Shown: positions 46,106 through 55,955, numbered from the stretch's first letter. The stretch is DNA of 64,000 nt from Arenibacter nanhaiticus (GCF_900141935.1 NZ_FQYX01000003.1:62001-126000), one strand, 5' to 3'. Notes: generated from the letters alone by a model not told the origin. Made by a program: numbers and translations.

Positions 46106-47488
46106 CTAAAGGTTTTGGGTAGTGTTTTTGTTGGGTAGTTTTATTTTTACGAGTGTTCCCTTATCTATTTGGGAAAATACACGTATTTCGCCTGAATGCA
46201 TTTTAATTATCCGGTATGCAAGCGGAAGACCAAACCCAAAACCTTCTATTCCTCGAACATTAGTAGCTCTAAAAAAGGGATCGTATATATTTTTAAGTTC
46301 ACTTTCTGGAATTCCGACACCTTTATCTTTAACTGTGAGAAAAATAAAATCGTTATCAGAAAATAACTTGATGGATACTTTTTTATTGTCTGAAAATTTA
46401 CAAGCATTCTCTATAATGTTTCCGATAGCTACTTTCAATAAGGATTCGCTGCCTAAAAGTGTTATAGCGTCTTCGCTTGTGGGTAACTCTTCAAAATCAA
46501 ATTCTATTTTATTATTTGGAATAGACGCATCAATAGTTTGCTTAATATCCAAGATTAACTCATCGAGACGTATTGGTTCAATGACGATTCCCTTGGAATC
46601 AAAATCTGTTTTTGCAAGTTTTAAAAGTCCGTTTACCAAGTAATCAAGCCGTGATGCCTCAAATTCTATGTTCTTAAGTATAGAACGATATTCTTCTATT
46701 CTTCTCTCTTTATTAAGTGCAATCTCTGTTTGGCCTAATATAGCGGTAAGAGGATTTCTAAGTTCGTGAGAGGCGTTATTGATGAAATTACTTTGAAGGT
46801 CGAATGAAATCTGTAACCGGTCTAACATATTGTTGAACGTTTTTGCTAGTTTACCAAGTTCGCCCTTACCATATTCTGTTCCTAAACGGAAGGATAAATT
46901 TTCCGCACGAATTGAGTTAACTTCATTATTAATCTTGGAAATAGGACTCAAAGCTTGTGTTGCATATATTCTCCCAAGAATAAATATAAAAAGGATACTT
47001 ATGACGAATGCCACGAGAAGTGTATTTCTTAAATTATCGAGTTTTCCAGAACCATATAGGTCTGTTGCCGAGAGAACAACGATAAAATCACCTTCCTTGT
47101 CATAATATAACAAGCCTACATAATAATAATCGTCAATCTTTAATTCTGCATATTCCTCATTAAAAATATTTTCATAAAAACGCGCTGGCAAAGATTTATC
47201 AAATTTTCCCAATACAAGTTTTCTTTCAGTATCAACGGGGTATATGAATTCTTTTTCATTTGGCAAGGTCATTAAGTGGCGAATCCTAATGTCATTATAA
47301 ATATCAATGTTCAATTCATTTGCATCTAAGTAGGCTTGGGCTGCAATGGTAGCTCTTTTACTTAGACGTAGGTAAAATTCACTCTCAGTATCTCCTTTAG
47401 AAACAAAATAAATAAGTATAAAAATAACACTCAAGAACAAGCTCATCAGCCCTATGAATATTGAGGATATTTTTGTTCTTAATTTCAT
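46106..47488 (-). CDS. Membrane sensor histidine kinase
   Basis: 460 residues. Membrane helices at about 8-30 and 155-173 enclose a periplasmic sensor of about 120 residues. HAMP (about 175-228), HisKA with NASHELRNPLTA (H241 is the phospho-acceptor), and an ATPase domain with N box IIENACKFSD and glycine boxes KDKGVGIPE and GFGFGLPLAYRI follow. It overlaps no gene but starts 7 bp after the response regulator stop, forming a two-component operon. Confidence 0.94.
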   Translation of the reverse strand: MKLRTKISSIFIGLMSLFLSVIFILIYFVSKGDTESEFYLRLSKRATIAAQAYLDANELNIDIYNDIRIRHLMTLPNEKEFIYPVDTERKLVLGKFDKSLPARFYENIFNEEYAELKIDDYYYVGLLYYDKEGDFIVVLSATDLYGSGKLDNLRNTLLVAFVISILFIFILGRIYATQALSPISKINNEVNSIRAENLSFRLGTEYGKGELGKLAKTFNNMLDRLQISFDLQSNFINNASHELRNPLTAILGQTEIALNKERRIEEYRSILKNIEFEASRLDYLVNGLLKLAKTDFDSKGIVIEPIRLDELILDIKQTIDASIPNNKIEFDFEELPTSEDAITLLGSESLLKVAIGNIIENACKFSDNKKVSIKLFSDNDFIFLTVKDKGVGIPESELKNIYDPFFRATNVRGIEGFGFGLPLAYRIIKMHSGEIRVFSQIDKGTLVKIKLPNKNTTQNL

Positions 47489-47495
47489 AAATAAC

Positions 47496-48206
47496 CTATT
47501 CTACTTTTAGTATATAGCCCATTCCGACTACTGTGTGTATGAGTTTGGTGTCAAATTTCTTGTCGATCTTGTTTCTTAAGTAGTTAACATAGACATCTAC
47601 AACATTAGTTCCCATATTGAAATTTATATCCCAAACATTCTCAAGGATGTCAATACGGCTCAAAACCCTATTCTTGTTTTTTAGCAAGTATTCAAGTAAT
47701 CTAAATTCGGTTGAAGTCAATTTTATTTCTTTTCCAGCCCTTACTACAATTTTTGCATCCAAATTTAACTCTAAATCTTCTATCGTGAGCATCCGATTAC
47801 TATTTTCGATGATATCCTTCTTTCGTGTTCGCGCTCGAATTCTTGCTAAAAGCTCTTTAAATTTAAAAGGTTTTATCAAATAATCATCTGCTCCAGAATC
47901 CAAACCCTTTACGATATTTTCAGTTGTACCCAATGCTGTTAGCATTATTATTGGCAGACTTTCGTATCCTAATTGTCTTATTCTTCCTGCTACTGCAAGT
48001 CCATCTATACCAGGTAATATTATGTCCAGGACCACTAAATCAATTTGTTTCTGTTTTAGCAATTTTAAACCATTTAAACCATCATATGCTACAAAGACCT
48101 TATAACCTGATTCTTGAAGTCCTTGGCTTATGAATGCCGCAACATTGGGCTCATCTTCTATGACTAATATTTGCTTTATGATAATATCGTTTTTAAAATT
48201 ATTCAA
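47496..48206 (-). CDS. OmpR/PhoB-family response regulator
   Basis: 236 residues. Receiver domain with VIEDEP, phospho-acceptor D61 in VVLDIILPGIDG, the MLTALG threonine and the K of YLIKPFKF. Winged-helix DNA-binding domain at about 140-236 (LTSTEFRLLEYLLKNKNRVLSR, VDVYVNYLRNKID). No ATG is available before the conserved core: the best start is a TTG at 48206, as the frame is closed by a stop 6 codons upstream. It probably controls the carbonic anhydrase/SulP genes downstream. Confidence 0.93.
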   Translation of the reverse strand: MNNFKNDIIIKQILVIEDEPNVAAFISQGLQESGYKVFVAYDGLNGLKLLKQKQIDLVVLDIILPGIDGLAVAGRIRQLGYESLPIIMLTALGTTENIVKGLDSGADDYLIKPFKFKELLARIRARTRKKDIIENSNRMLTIEDLELNLDAKIVVRAGKEIKLTSTEFRLLEYLLKNKNRVLSRIDILENVWDINFNMGTNVVDVYVNYLRNKIDKKFDTKLIHTVVGMGYILKVE

Positions 48207-49027
48207 AGATATATTTTTGACTCAATTAATTTTTGTAAGAACGTTAGAATTCCATTAGAATTGAAATAAAGCCGAACTAAATTTTACAGAAAAGCCGTGC
48301 CCATTTGTCTAAGTATATTTTTGTTGAGAATCAGATGGCTGTTTTTTTAACCATCAAAATGGACTGTAATGCCGCAAATATCCTCTATCACATTCAAAAT
48401 GTGTAAGCTAGTAGCCACTGATTACCCCCAAAGTTAGCGGATCTACCGATGTAACTTTGTGCTAAATAGGATCCTTATAGAATTTATTTCATATATGATC
48501 CATAAAAGAATTCGTTTTATAAATTAAAGACCGGGAATGTGAAGGAGGAATAGAGAACCAAAAAAACTAGATTAGAAAGGCCAGTTTCCCTTCAAAAACG
48601 TATTTGAACGAGCTCAATCGGAAGCAATTACCTTCCAACGCTATGGAGAAGCTCCCCTTATTGGAACGTCTGGATTTTATAGATTCCGGGCACAATATTA
48701 TATTGGCCGTTAACCCCGCCACGGGCAAGACCCATATCGCCGTAGGTCTTGGATTGAAGGTTCGTTTTCCACGGTGTATAAACTGTTAACACAGATAGTG
48801 GAGTTACATTTCCAGTGCACCTTAATGGTCATCGAAGGCCGCTTTGAAAAATACGATCTGGTAATCTGAGATGAATTTGGTTATGTTTCCTTCTACATGG
48901 AAGGAGCTGAAGGTACATCATCTATCCTCGGGAACCGATAACAGTAGCCTGATCTCGACAAGGACTTACTGAGGGAGACCTTCCTGATCCATTATACAGA
49001 GTAAATTATTATACATTGATCAAAACC
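48207..49027. other. Intergenic stretch with an IS21 relic
   Basis: 820 bp. The first 300 bp should hold the promoter of the two-component operon but no motif is clear. The rest is occupied by the istB relic, which directly abuts the sulfatase stop. Confidence 0.5.
48570..48990 (+). pseudogene. istB: IS21-family IstB ATPase relic
   Basis: The frame at 48604-48789 reads LNELNRKQLPSNAMEKLPL, then LERLDFIDSGHNIILAVN and PATGKTHIAVGLGLKV. This is the IstB helper ATPase, with a damaged Walker A (NPATGKTH for NPGTGKTH). After a frameshift, IEGRFEKYDLVI, a stop and DEFGYVSF give the Walker B region. No istA or terminal repeats are visible. It is a dead fragment of an insertion sequence. Confidence 0.75.
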
Positions 49028-50905
49028 CTATTTTTTCTTATTGATAAATTTTATTCTTTCATTAACCAAAGAACCTTTTTTAGCCAGCCACTGAGGGTTA
49101 AATATTGTACGTGGCAAAACGATATTAAATCCAGATTTAACTGTCTTCAATAGGGCCACGGTATTTAGCATTAGAATGGCCTCGGATTCAGAATTTGCAC
49201 GTTTTAATAGTTCCAAAATCAGTTCTGAAGAAATAGGTCTATCATTTAACGTCAAAAACTCTATCGCCCTAATTCGTACTAAATTTTCAGGATCGTTTTG
49301 TGCCATTTCCTCGGCTTTGGTATAGAAAAAGGATGCTTCATTACCAAAAGTGCTGCAATCGATCAATGCCCAATAGCGTTTCCAAGGGTTTTTAGATTCC
49401 AAAGCTAACTTGATATCATCCTTTACTTTTACGAAAGTTTCAAGAGATAAATCGGCAATTTCAATGAGCTTCTCAATATCCTTTTTATTCTCTTGTCCAA
49501 ATTGCCAGGGATTTTCTAATCCGTTCTCTAGGAAATAAGCCTCTGGATAAAACCCTAGATCGGGCATTTCTTTGACTTTTTGCTGTAATTTAGATCTTAG
49601 ATCCAGTAATACGGATCTATAAGCGGGATCCTCGGCAAGGTTGTGAACTTCGTTTGGGTCTGTTTTTAAATCGTATAGTGATTCGGGTGAGCGTGGCAGG
49701 AAAAATTGTTGTTGAATTTTATTTAATTTATCTGTTTTAAATAACATTTGCCATTCTTGATAAGCAAGCATCCTATATCTATAAAAATTAAAAAGGCCAT
49801 CAATATTAAATGGTTGATAATTTCGGATATATTTATAATTATCTTGACGAAAAGAACGAACTAAATCATATTTTTCATCAAACCTATCGGCATAGCCAAA
49901 GGTTGTAGTTCGTTGTTCTAAATCATTAGTACTTAATGTATTTCCTAAAAAAGGTTTGCCATCCATTTTTTCTGGTACACCAAGGCCGGCAATATTTAGC
50001 ACTGTAGGGGCCAAATCGATAAACTCAACAAAAGCATCTGATCTACTACCTCTTTCCATAGGAAATATCGCCTTCCATTTTTCCGGTATATAAACCACCA
50101 TAGGCACTTGAAGTCCACTTTCGTAAACATAACCCTTGCTTCTAGGAAGAACACCTCCATGGTCTGCATAATAAAAAATAATGGTGTTATCCAAAAGGCT
50201 ATCAACTTCTAGTTCTTTTATAAAAGCTCCAATTTTTTTGTCCACCTTTTTATGAAGATCCCTATAGTAAGCATTGGTAAACCTAAATATTGGTGTGTCT
50301 GGGTGATAGGGAAAAAGAGGGATGTTGGTGTTTTGATTATCTAATTTGGATATGTCTATCTCAGAGAAATGTAATTGTCCTTCATGGGTGCCTCCAAAAT
50401 TTTGGACATGAAAAAAAGGTTGACCTAATTTACGGTTTTTATAGGAAGCATTAACAGATGATTCATCCCATACCACATTTTTTTCTATATAATTGTAATC
50501 CTCCTTTGCATTATTGGAGGTGTAATAACCGGCGTCTTTAAGGTACTTGGGAAACATTTCTATTCCATCGGGCATAGACACCTTTTTCATTCCTCGATGG
50601 TATTGAGCACCGGTTCTTGGTGCGTAACACCCAGAAATAATGGTACTTCTTGCCACAGAGCAGACAGGTGCGTTTGAAAAGGCATTATTAAATACAATAC
50701 CATTTTTGGCAAGAGCTTCAATTGCTGGCATTTGAGCTCCACCTTTGACATACAAACTTAAATACGCTTTGGCATTATCCTCGGAAACAAGCCAAACAAT
50801 ATTAGGGCGCTTCGCCGTATTCTGGGCAATACTATTTTCAAATGGAAGGATACAGAATAGAATTATCCAAAAGGATTTACTAATATATTGGAACGTAATA
50901 ATCAT
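49028..50905 (-). CDS. S1-family sulfatase with C-terminal extension
   Basis: 625 residues with a signal peptide (about 1-27). RPNIVWLVSEDN is the metal-binding start and PVCSVARST carries the formylglycine cysteine as C82 (C-S-V-A-R, with the Pro of the canonical CxPxR replaced by Val). YADHGGVLPRSKG gives further active-site residues. The tail after about 520 looks like HEAT helices (NDPENLVRIRAIEFLTLNDR). Known S1 enzymes cleave sulfate esters or sulfamates after Cys is oxidised to formylglycine; no maturase lies in this window. It ends the sulfatase locus, separated from PhoD by 412 bp. Confidence 0.9.
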   Translation of the reverse strand: MIITFQYISKSFWIILFCILPFENSIAQNTAKRPNIVWLVSEDNAKAYLSLYVKGGAQMPAIEALAKNGIVFNNAFSNAPVCSVARSTIISGCYAPRTGAQYHRGMKKVSMPDGIEMFPKYLKDAGYYTSNNAKEDYNYIEKNVVWDESSVNASYKNRKLGQPFFHVQNFGGTHEGQLHFSEIDISKLDNQNTNIPLFPYHPDTPIFRFTNAYYRDLHKKVDKKIGAFIKELEVDSLLDNTIIFYYADHGGVLPRSKGYVYESGLQVPMVVYIPEKWKAIFPMERGSRSDAFVEFIDLAPTVLNIAGLGVPEKMDGKPFLGNTLSTNDLEQRTTTFGYADRFDEKYDLVRSFRQDNYKYIRNYQPFNIDGLFNFYRYRMLAYQEWQMLFKTDKLNKIQQQFFLPRSPESLYDLKTDPNEVHNLAEDPAYRSVLLDLRSKLQQKVKEMPDLGFYPEAYFLENGLENPWQFGQENKKDIEKLIEIADLSLETFVKVKDDIKLALESKNPWKRYWALIDCSTFGNEASFFYTKAEEMAQNDPENLVRIRAIEFLTLNDRPISSELILELLKRANSESEAILMLNTVALLKTVKSGFNIVLPRTIFNPQWLAKKGSLVNERIKFINKKK

Positions 50906-51318
50906 AGGTAGATGTGTATATGTTCTAAATACAGAATATTATTAAAAAACCACATCAGAATACCTAGCTTTTTCCTAAATAGGTTTCACCCTTTTAATTA
51001 TAATTTTCCTTCAAAAAGCGCGCAAAGCGTCAGGAAGGCATGGATCAGGATCTACATTATTGTTACGACTACCAACTTCTTTTTTTAGGTATGCAATTGT
51101 ATAACTGAGGTCTCCTAAAGTTCTTAATGCAACTATGCCTCTTGAACCTCTTTGGACTTGTAAAAGTCCAGAATTGTTATTTATGAACTTTAACCCCATT
51201 GTTAGATTTAATTTACAAAAAGCTTAGGCTGAACTCAGGTTAATATATAACCATCAAAATCCAATCTGCGATTTTAAAATTATACAAATTGGATTTTGAT
51301 AGGTTATTTTGGTATCTC
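50906..51318. other. Intergenic region between PhoD-like and sulfatase genes
   Basis: 412 bp. A 62-codon minus-strand frame (51011-51199, ATG start) contains IVALRTLGDLSYTIAYLKKE, perhaps a lost HEAT-like tail, but support is weak. The inverted repeat at 51252-51299 lies next to the PhoD stop. Confidence 0.4.
51252..51299 (-). terminator. 13-bp perfect inverted repeat after the PhoD-like gene
   Basis: Arms 51252-51264 and 51287-51299 are perfect reverse complements; pairing resumes beyond one unpaired base. The loop is 22 nt and there is no clean T-run. It begins 20 bp after the PhoD stop on the minus strand, so a terminator or mRNA-end hairpin is likely. Confidence 0.5.
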
Positions 51319-53919
51319 CTAAAATTTAAAACTAATAATGCCCTCGGCGGGAACTATATTGTTTATAGTTTTCCAAGTATTGGTATCTGGTTCTCCAACT
51401 GTTACAGTATATTTTGTAAACTTTTCAAATACCTTTGGGGTAAAAGTTTTTTTATTTAAGCGCAAGGAGTATACAATTTCATTGGTACCTTCATTGATCA
51501 CCTTTACAACCGGATTTTCCATACCTTCAATATTCAAGGTAGGCAAATATGCTGCTGCTTCACGACCATAGTTTTGTTCCTGATTGATAACAATTGGCCA
51601 CCCCTTATACTGCGCCGTATCGCCATCTTGTGGTTTGGCTTGCCTAGGCCAACACTCCATAGTTATAGTTCGTTTGTTTTTATCTAATCTAACAATCCCA
51701 TATCCTGCGGCCCTATCATACAGCCTAGACGGCTTCATGCCGGTATATAGAGGATTGGATACTGCATGAACCGTCATTTTGTTTCCAAAACCATCCTGGT
51801 TCTCTCCTGTATATTTTGGATGTCCTTTTAGACGATTCTTTCCGCCTTCTGAAGGATACCAGCGCCTAGGCCAATGATTGGTAATAGAGGGAACACAAAA
51901 GGCAAAACCACTATCGTTCCAACCATCAATACCATATTGAATAGTACTTCCCAAATGTTGGTCTCCTGCCAAATGAAATGCAAACCCTTTCCGTATGGTA
52001 CTCACGGCTCTGTTTCTTCCAGTTTGTGGCCATCCATTCGAATCTAAATCCGATACTGGACGATCGTCTGCAGGGTATTCGCCTTCTTTCATGATTCTTA
52101 AAGTAGGTATAATAGCCCCTGTGAGAGCCTCTTTTGGTAAAGTAGCTACATTGGCAAAAATAGTTTGCGACAATAAGACCTTCATTTGAGATTGAAAACT
52201 CCAGTCAGAGGACCATTTGTCCAAAAAAAACAACTGTCTTTCACCTAATAAGGTTGCCCCAGGAACATCACCATTTTTTTTCATGTCGAAATTTTTATTC
52301 ATCGCCCAACCGTTATTTATTTCTGCTTTTGGCAAAAGAGCCTTAGGAGCCGATTTAAATTTCCGATCTTCTAAAATTGCAAAACTAATTCCACCATAGG
52401 CCATATCGGTATAATAAACCCCTATACCTTGTTTTACCGGAGTAGGATCAAAAGGATCGGGTAAATGGCTAGTTTGGGTACGCTCTACCATTCGTACCCA
52501 TTGGGCTGGCATTTTGTAGCCTCCGGCATCTTGCGCCTTGGCACCTTGGCCATAATCTGGCGGAGTGGGCTTTCCTGATTCACCCCAAATATTCCCGTGG
52601 TAAACATCATGGTCATCAGTTATACTTACAGTAGGTCTGTCTTTCATTAATTCCCTATATGCCCAACCGTACATATACCACTTCCGTAAATAATCCAAGG
52701 TCGCTTTATCGATTGGAGATCTTTGAATACCAAATCCACCACTTGGTTCATATAGTTGATCACCTGAGAAAAATAACAAATCGGGATTATGGAAGGCTAC
52801 CTGGTTAAATATATCTGTATTAGGAAAGCCCATATGATCATTACCGGTAAAACCAGCAATGACAATTTCGTCCTTGTTTTTTGGTTCTTTCCGTATCGTT
52901 CCTTTCCAATAATATTCTTCCTTTACATTTTCTCCTTTGTCCAATTTATACGCCAATCTGTAAGGGATATCTATGCTCCCTTCCCAGTCTGTAAACTTAA
53001 AAGTGGCCGTCCGAGCATCTTTATCTATTGCGGCCTCTTGAATGGTGTTCCATTTCCCTTCTTTTTGTATCTGAAAGCTAACCTTTTCCACTGAGTCGTT
53101 AATTGGAGCCATTTGTGCTGTGAGTTTAAGGATTTTCCTGCTCATTGTATACTGTGAAAACATAATAGGCCCAAAAGTATTTTCTGGATACGATTTAACC
53201 TTGGTTCCAGAAATCTCCCATTCTTTAAACGCGACGCTTTTTTGATTGCTCTGAGTCCCATTATCTAACGTATAACTACTGACTAAAACTAAATCGCCAA
53301 TTAATTCTTCTGCTGCAATTCCTTGTTTAGTCAATTGTGTTATAGGATTTTTTGAATTCCCATCTAATAATGAAAGTATTAATAGGGAACCATTAGAGCT
53401 CTCGGATACCTCTAGTTGCAAATATGCGCCTTGTTGTATGATTTGTTGGTTTTCTTTGTTTAGACTGTTTTCAGAAATTTCTCCTATAAACAGCTTTCCT
53501 TGGGTGGTTACTCCTAAATTAAGTCCTTTCCCAAAAATGGCATTGTCACGATAATCGTTGAACTCTCCTTTTGAACCTATGCTAAACCCGACCCAATTCT
53601 TATTATCCTTTCCTTGGTCCGAATTTAATACCCTAAGATGAACTTTCATCTTCAGGTGCCCCTTAATTGCTTCTATTTTTTGGGTTAAAACATGCACATT
53701 TCTGTTCGGCTTACTGACATTGCAGACAAGCTCCCCGTTTTCCAAATGCCAATCTTGCATGGGATTGGACCAATATTCTGGACCAATAAATGCTCTGGGC
53801 TTTGAAGTGTTAAAATTACTTTTAAAACTTAGATCGCCATTTTCTTTATTGATACAGCCAATTAAACTTAATCCAGCAAAGAAATAGCAGGCTAATAGGG
53901 CGTTACTGTATTTATTCAT
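51319..53919 (-). CDS. PhoD-like alkaline phosphatase/metallophosphatase lipoprotein
   Basis: 866 residues from the ATG at 53919; the longer frame to 54009 would run into the preceding gene and hide the lipobox (LIGC, C22). The N-terminal third is a beta-rich region (LMPDWHL-type laminin/jelly-roll-like fold). The PhoD-like phosphatase part has GFTGNDHMGFP, LLFFSGDQLYEP, SITDDHDVYHGNIWGE and FHLAGDQHLGS, the metal-binding Asp/His set. PhoD enzymes are phosphodiesterases or phosphomonoesterases with Fe/Ca. Its ATG overlaps the stop of the DoxX-like gene (ATGA), so the two are translationally coupled. Phosphate removal from a glycan or lipid is inferred. Confidence 0.87.
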   Translation of the reverse strand: MNKYSNALLACYFFAGLSLIGCINKENGDLSFKSNFNTSKPRAFIGPEYWSNPMQDWHLENGELVCNVSKPNRNVHVLTQKIEAIKGHLKMKVHLRVLNSDQGKDNKNWVGFSIGSKGEFNDYRDNAIFGKGLNLGVTTQGKLFIGEISENSLNKENQQIIQQGAYLQLEVSESSNGSLLILSLLDGNSKNPITQLTKQGIAAEELIGDLVLVSSYTLDNGTQSNQKSVAFKEWEISGTKVKSYPENTFGPIMFSQYTMSRKILKLTAQMAPINDSVEKVSFQIQKEGKWNTIQEAAIDKDARTATFKFTDWEGSIDIPYRLAYKLDKGENVKEEYYWKGTIRKEPKNKDEIVIAGFTGNDHMGFPNTDIFNQVAFHNPDLLFFSGDQLYEPSGGFGIQRSPIDKATLDYLRKWYMYGWAYRELMKDRPTVSITDDHDVYHGNIWGESGKPTPPDYGQGAKAQDAGGYKMPAQWVRMVERTQTSHLPDPFDPTPVKQGIGVYYTDMAYGGISFAILEDRKFKSAPKALLPKAEINNGWAMNKNFDMKKNGDVPGATLLGERQLFFLDKWSSDWSFQSQMKVLLSQTIFANVATLPKEALTGAIIPTLRIMKEGEYPADDRPVSDLDSNGWPQTGRNRAVSTIRKGFAFHLAGDQHLGSTIQYGIDGWNDSGFAFCVPSITNHWPRRWYPSEGGKNRLKGHPKYTGENQDGFGNKMTVHAVSNPLYTGMKPSRLYDRAAGYGIVRLDKNKRTITMECWPRQAKPQDGDTAQYKGWPIVINQEQNYGREAAAYLPTLNIEGMENPVVKVINEGTNEIVYSLRLNKKTFTPKVFEKFTKYTVTVGEPDTNTWKTINNIVPAEGIISFKF

Positions 53920-54305
53920 ATTTTTAATTTTTTTTCTGATTTTATCTTTAATAAAAAAAACAGGACCAACGGTACGGCCCAGTTCGAGCCTCTTTCTACA
54001 AATGCCCATATTGATTCACCTGCTAATGGGCGTACTGCAGCGGTTGAAAAAGCCCAAACAAATGCCCATAAAACAATATATTTATGAGGTTTTAATAGAA
54101 TAATTAGGGCCACAATAACATCGAGAATTCCGATTAGCACAATTAAGCTTTTAGAAGTTTCTATAGAAAAACCAACCGTCTGCAAATAAATAAGCCAATT
54201 GGCATTACCACCTATTGCAAACATACCATGTCCTAAGAAAGTCATGAAAACGGCTATTCGCAATATGAATTCAAGGCTCTTGAAATTTAAAAATGTCGAT
54301 AGCAT
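53916..54305 (-). CDS. DoxX-like four-helix membrane protein
   Basis: 129 residues with four membrane helices (ILRIAVFMTFLGHGMFAIGG, SLIVLIGILDVIVALIILL, IVLWAFVWAFSTAAV, WAVPLVLFFLL), matching DoxX-like/DUF-type inner-membrane proteins. It lies 23 bp after a sulfatase and overlaps the PhoD-like gene by four bases. Its role in a sulfatase locus is unknown; redox support is one possibility from DoxX relatives. Confidence 0.7.
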   Translation of the reverse strand: MLSTFLNFKSLEFILRIAVFMTFLGHGMFAIGGNANWLIYLQTVGFSIETSKSLIVLIGILDVIVALIILLKPHKYIVLWAFVWAFSTAAVRPLAGESIWAFVERGSNWAVPLVLFFLLKIKSEKKLKI

Positions 54306-54328
54306 TGGTGTTAATTAAAAATTATTAA

Positions 54329-55909
54329 TTATTCTTGTAGCAGTCCGTTTTCTACCATTGGGATCCTGAAAATCTCCACTTCTGCATCTTGATGTTCCCG
54401 AGCAAAGATTTCGGCGGCCTTTGCTACAATTTCAGGATAATGGGCAGCTACATTGTTTTCTTCCCTTACATCTTCTTTAAGGTTATATAATTCTAGGGTA
54501 GGCACTGCTTTTTTATTTTTTAGATTTCGTCTTAGCACTTTCCAATCTCCCATACGGATAGCAACTTGCCCACCGTATTCTGGATATTCCCAAAATAAAA
54601 ACTCGTGGTGTTTTTGATTTTCTTCCTTTCCCAAAAGTGTTGGCAAAAAGCTAATTCCATCGGTTCTTTCGGGAGCAGCCTGTCCGGTCAAATCCGCTAA
54701 GGTGGCCATAACATCATAATGAGCAGAAATAAGGTCGGTTGTTGTACCGGCCTTTATTTTTCCAGGCCATGAAGCAATCATAGGAATACGGATTCCACCT
54801 TCATACAAAAAACCTTTCCCATAGCCATACTCACTTCTAAACGGCTCGGCACTATTGAACCAAGGAGAATCTGTCCCGCCATTAAAGGTAGGACCATTGT
54901 CTGATGTAAACATAATCAAGGTATTTTCGTAGATTCCTTCCTTTTTCAATTGTGCTACTAGTTTCCCCACATTCTCGTCTAAATAAGAAACCATAGCTGC
55001 ATAGGCAGCACGCGGATTTTTATGGGGAAAATAACTTCTCTCTCCCAAATAAGGTTCCTCGTCTCCAAATTTTTCGATGTAATAATCGACCCATCGTTTT
55101 GGTGCTTGTAAAGGAGCATGCGGAATTGGATCTGCCCAATACATAAAAAACGGTTTGTTTTTATGGTTATCAACAAATTGAGTTATCTTATCAAACATCA
55201 ATTCCGAGGCGTAGTCATTAAGCGTGTATTTGTCATAGCTAGCCTCTTGGAAAGGATCGGCTCCCTTATCCAATTTGGTATTAGGAGCAATGGTATCATT
55301 ATTTAAATACACCCTAGTTTTATTCTCGTACAAGTGTACGGGGTAATAGGTATGGGCTTGACGCTGGCAATTAAATCCAAAGAAATAATCGAAGCCAAAA
55401 TTCGTTGGTACAGATTCGGTATGCGGTGCACCCAACCCCCATTTTCCAACCATACCAGTGGCATAGCCAGCTTCTTTAAGTTTGTTTGCAATGGTAATGG
55501 ACGTCATGGGAATAGGGCGTTGCCCTTCTAAAGAAGAGTCCTTGATACCAGCTACGTAATTCCATACTTCACCTCTTTCTCTCCATTCATCGTTACCCCT
55601 GACATAGGAATGGCCAGAATGTTTCCCGGTCAGTAAATTATAACGTGCAGGGGCACATACAGGAGCTCCGGTATAATGCTGTGTAAAGAGCATTCCGTTT
55701 TTCGCTAATGCATCTATATTTGGAGTTTGTATTTTTTCTTGTCCGTAGGCTCCCAACTCGGCATATCCCAAATCATCGGCCAAAATGTAAATGATATTAG
55801 GTTTTTGATTTACGTTGATGACTGCGTTATCTTTTTTCTGCTCTTTACAAGAAGAAAACAGTATGATAAAACACCCTAGTAGATAAAAATTTGATAACAA
55901 ATGATTCAT
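54329..55909 (-). CDS. S1-family arylsulfatase lipoprotein
   Basis: 526 residues with a lipobox (FSSC, C21). NIIYILADDLGYAELGAYG binds metal, and GAPVCAPARYNLLTG holds the formylglycine site C85-A-P-A-R89 in canonical CxPxR form. GMVGKWGLGAP and MFTSDNGPTFNGG complete the active site, and the C-terminal subdomain has MGDWKVLRRN. The enzyme removes sulfate from glycan or aryl esters in the periplasm or at the surface. It is 46 bp after the preceding sulfatase. Confidence 0.94.
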   Translation of the reverse strand: MNHLLSNFYLLGCFIILFSSCKEQKKDNAVINVNQKPNIIYILADDLGYAELGAYGQEKIQTPNIDALAKNGMLFTQHYTGAPVCAPARYNLLTGKHSGHSYVRGNDEWRERGEVWNYVAGIKDSSLEGQRPIPMTSITIANKLKEAGYATGMVGKWGLGAPHTESVPTNFGFDYFFGFNCQRQAHTYYPVHLYENKTRVYLNNDTIAPNTKLDKGADPFQEASYDKYTLNDYASELMFDKITQFVDNHKNKPFFMYWADPIPHAPLQAPKRWVDYYIEKFGDEEPYLGERSYFPHKNPRAAYAAMVSYLDENVGKLVAQLKKEGIYENTLIMFTSDNGPTFNGGTDSPWFNSAEPFRSEYGYGKGFLYEGGIRIPMIASWPGKIKAGTTTDLISAHYDVMATLADLTGQAAPERTDGISFLPTLLGKEENQKHHEFLFWEYPEYGGQVAIRMGDWKVLRRNLKNKKAVPTLELYNLKEDVREENNVAAHYPEIVAKAAEIFAREHQDAEVEIFRIPMVENGLLQE

Positions 55910-55955
55910 TCTTATTTAATTTATGATTTCAAAACATTCTTTAAATCCATTTTTT

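Noticed and set aside
51011-51199. 62-codon minus-strand frame in the PhoD-sulfatase gap
   Set aside because: Slight resemblance to HEAT-repeat helices but no second repeat and no start context; not called as a gene.
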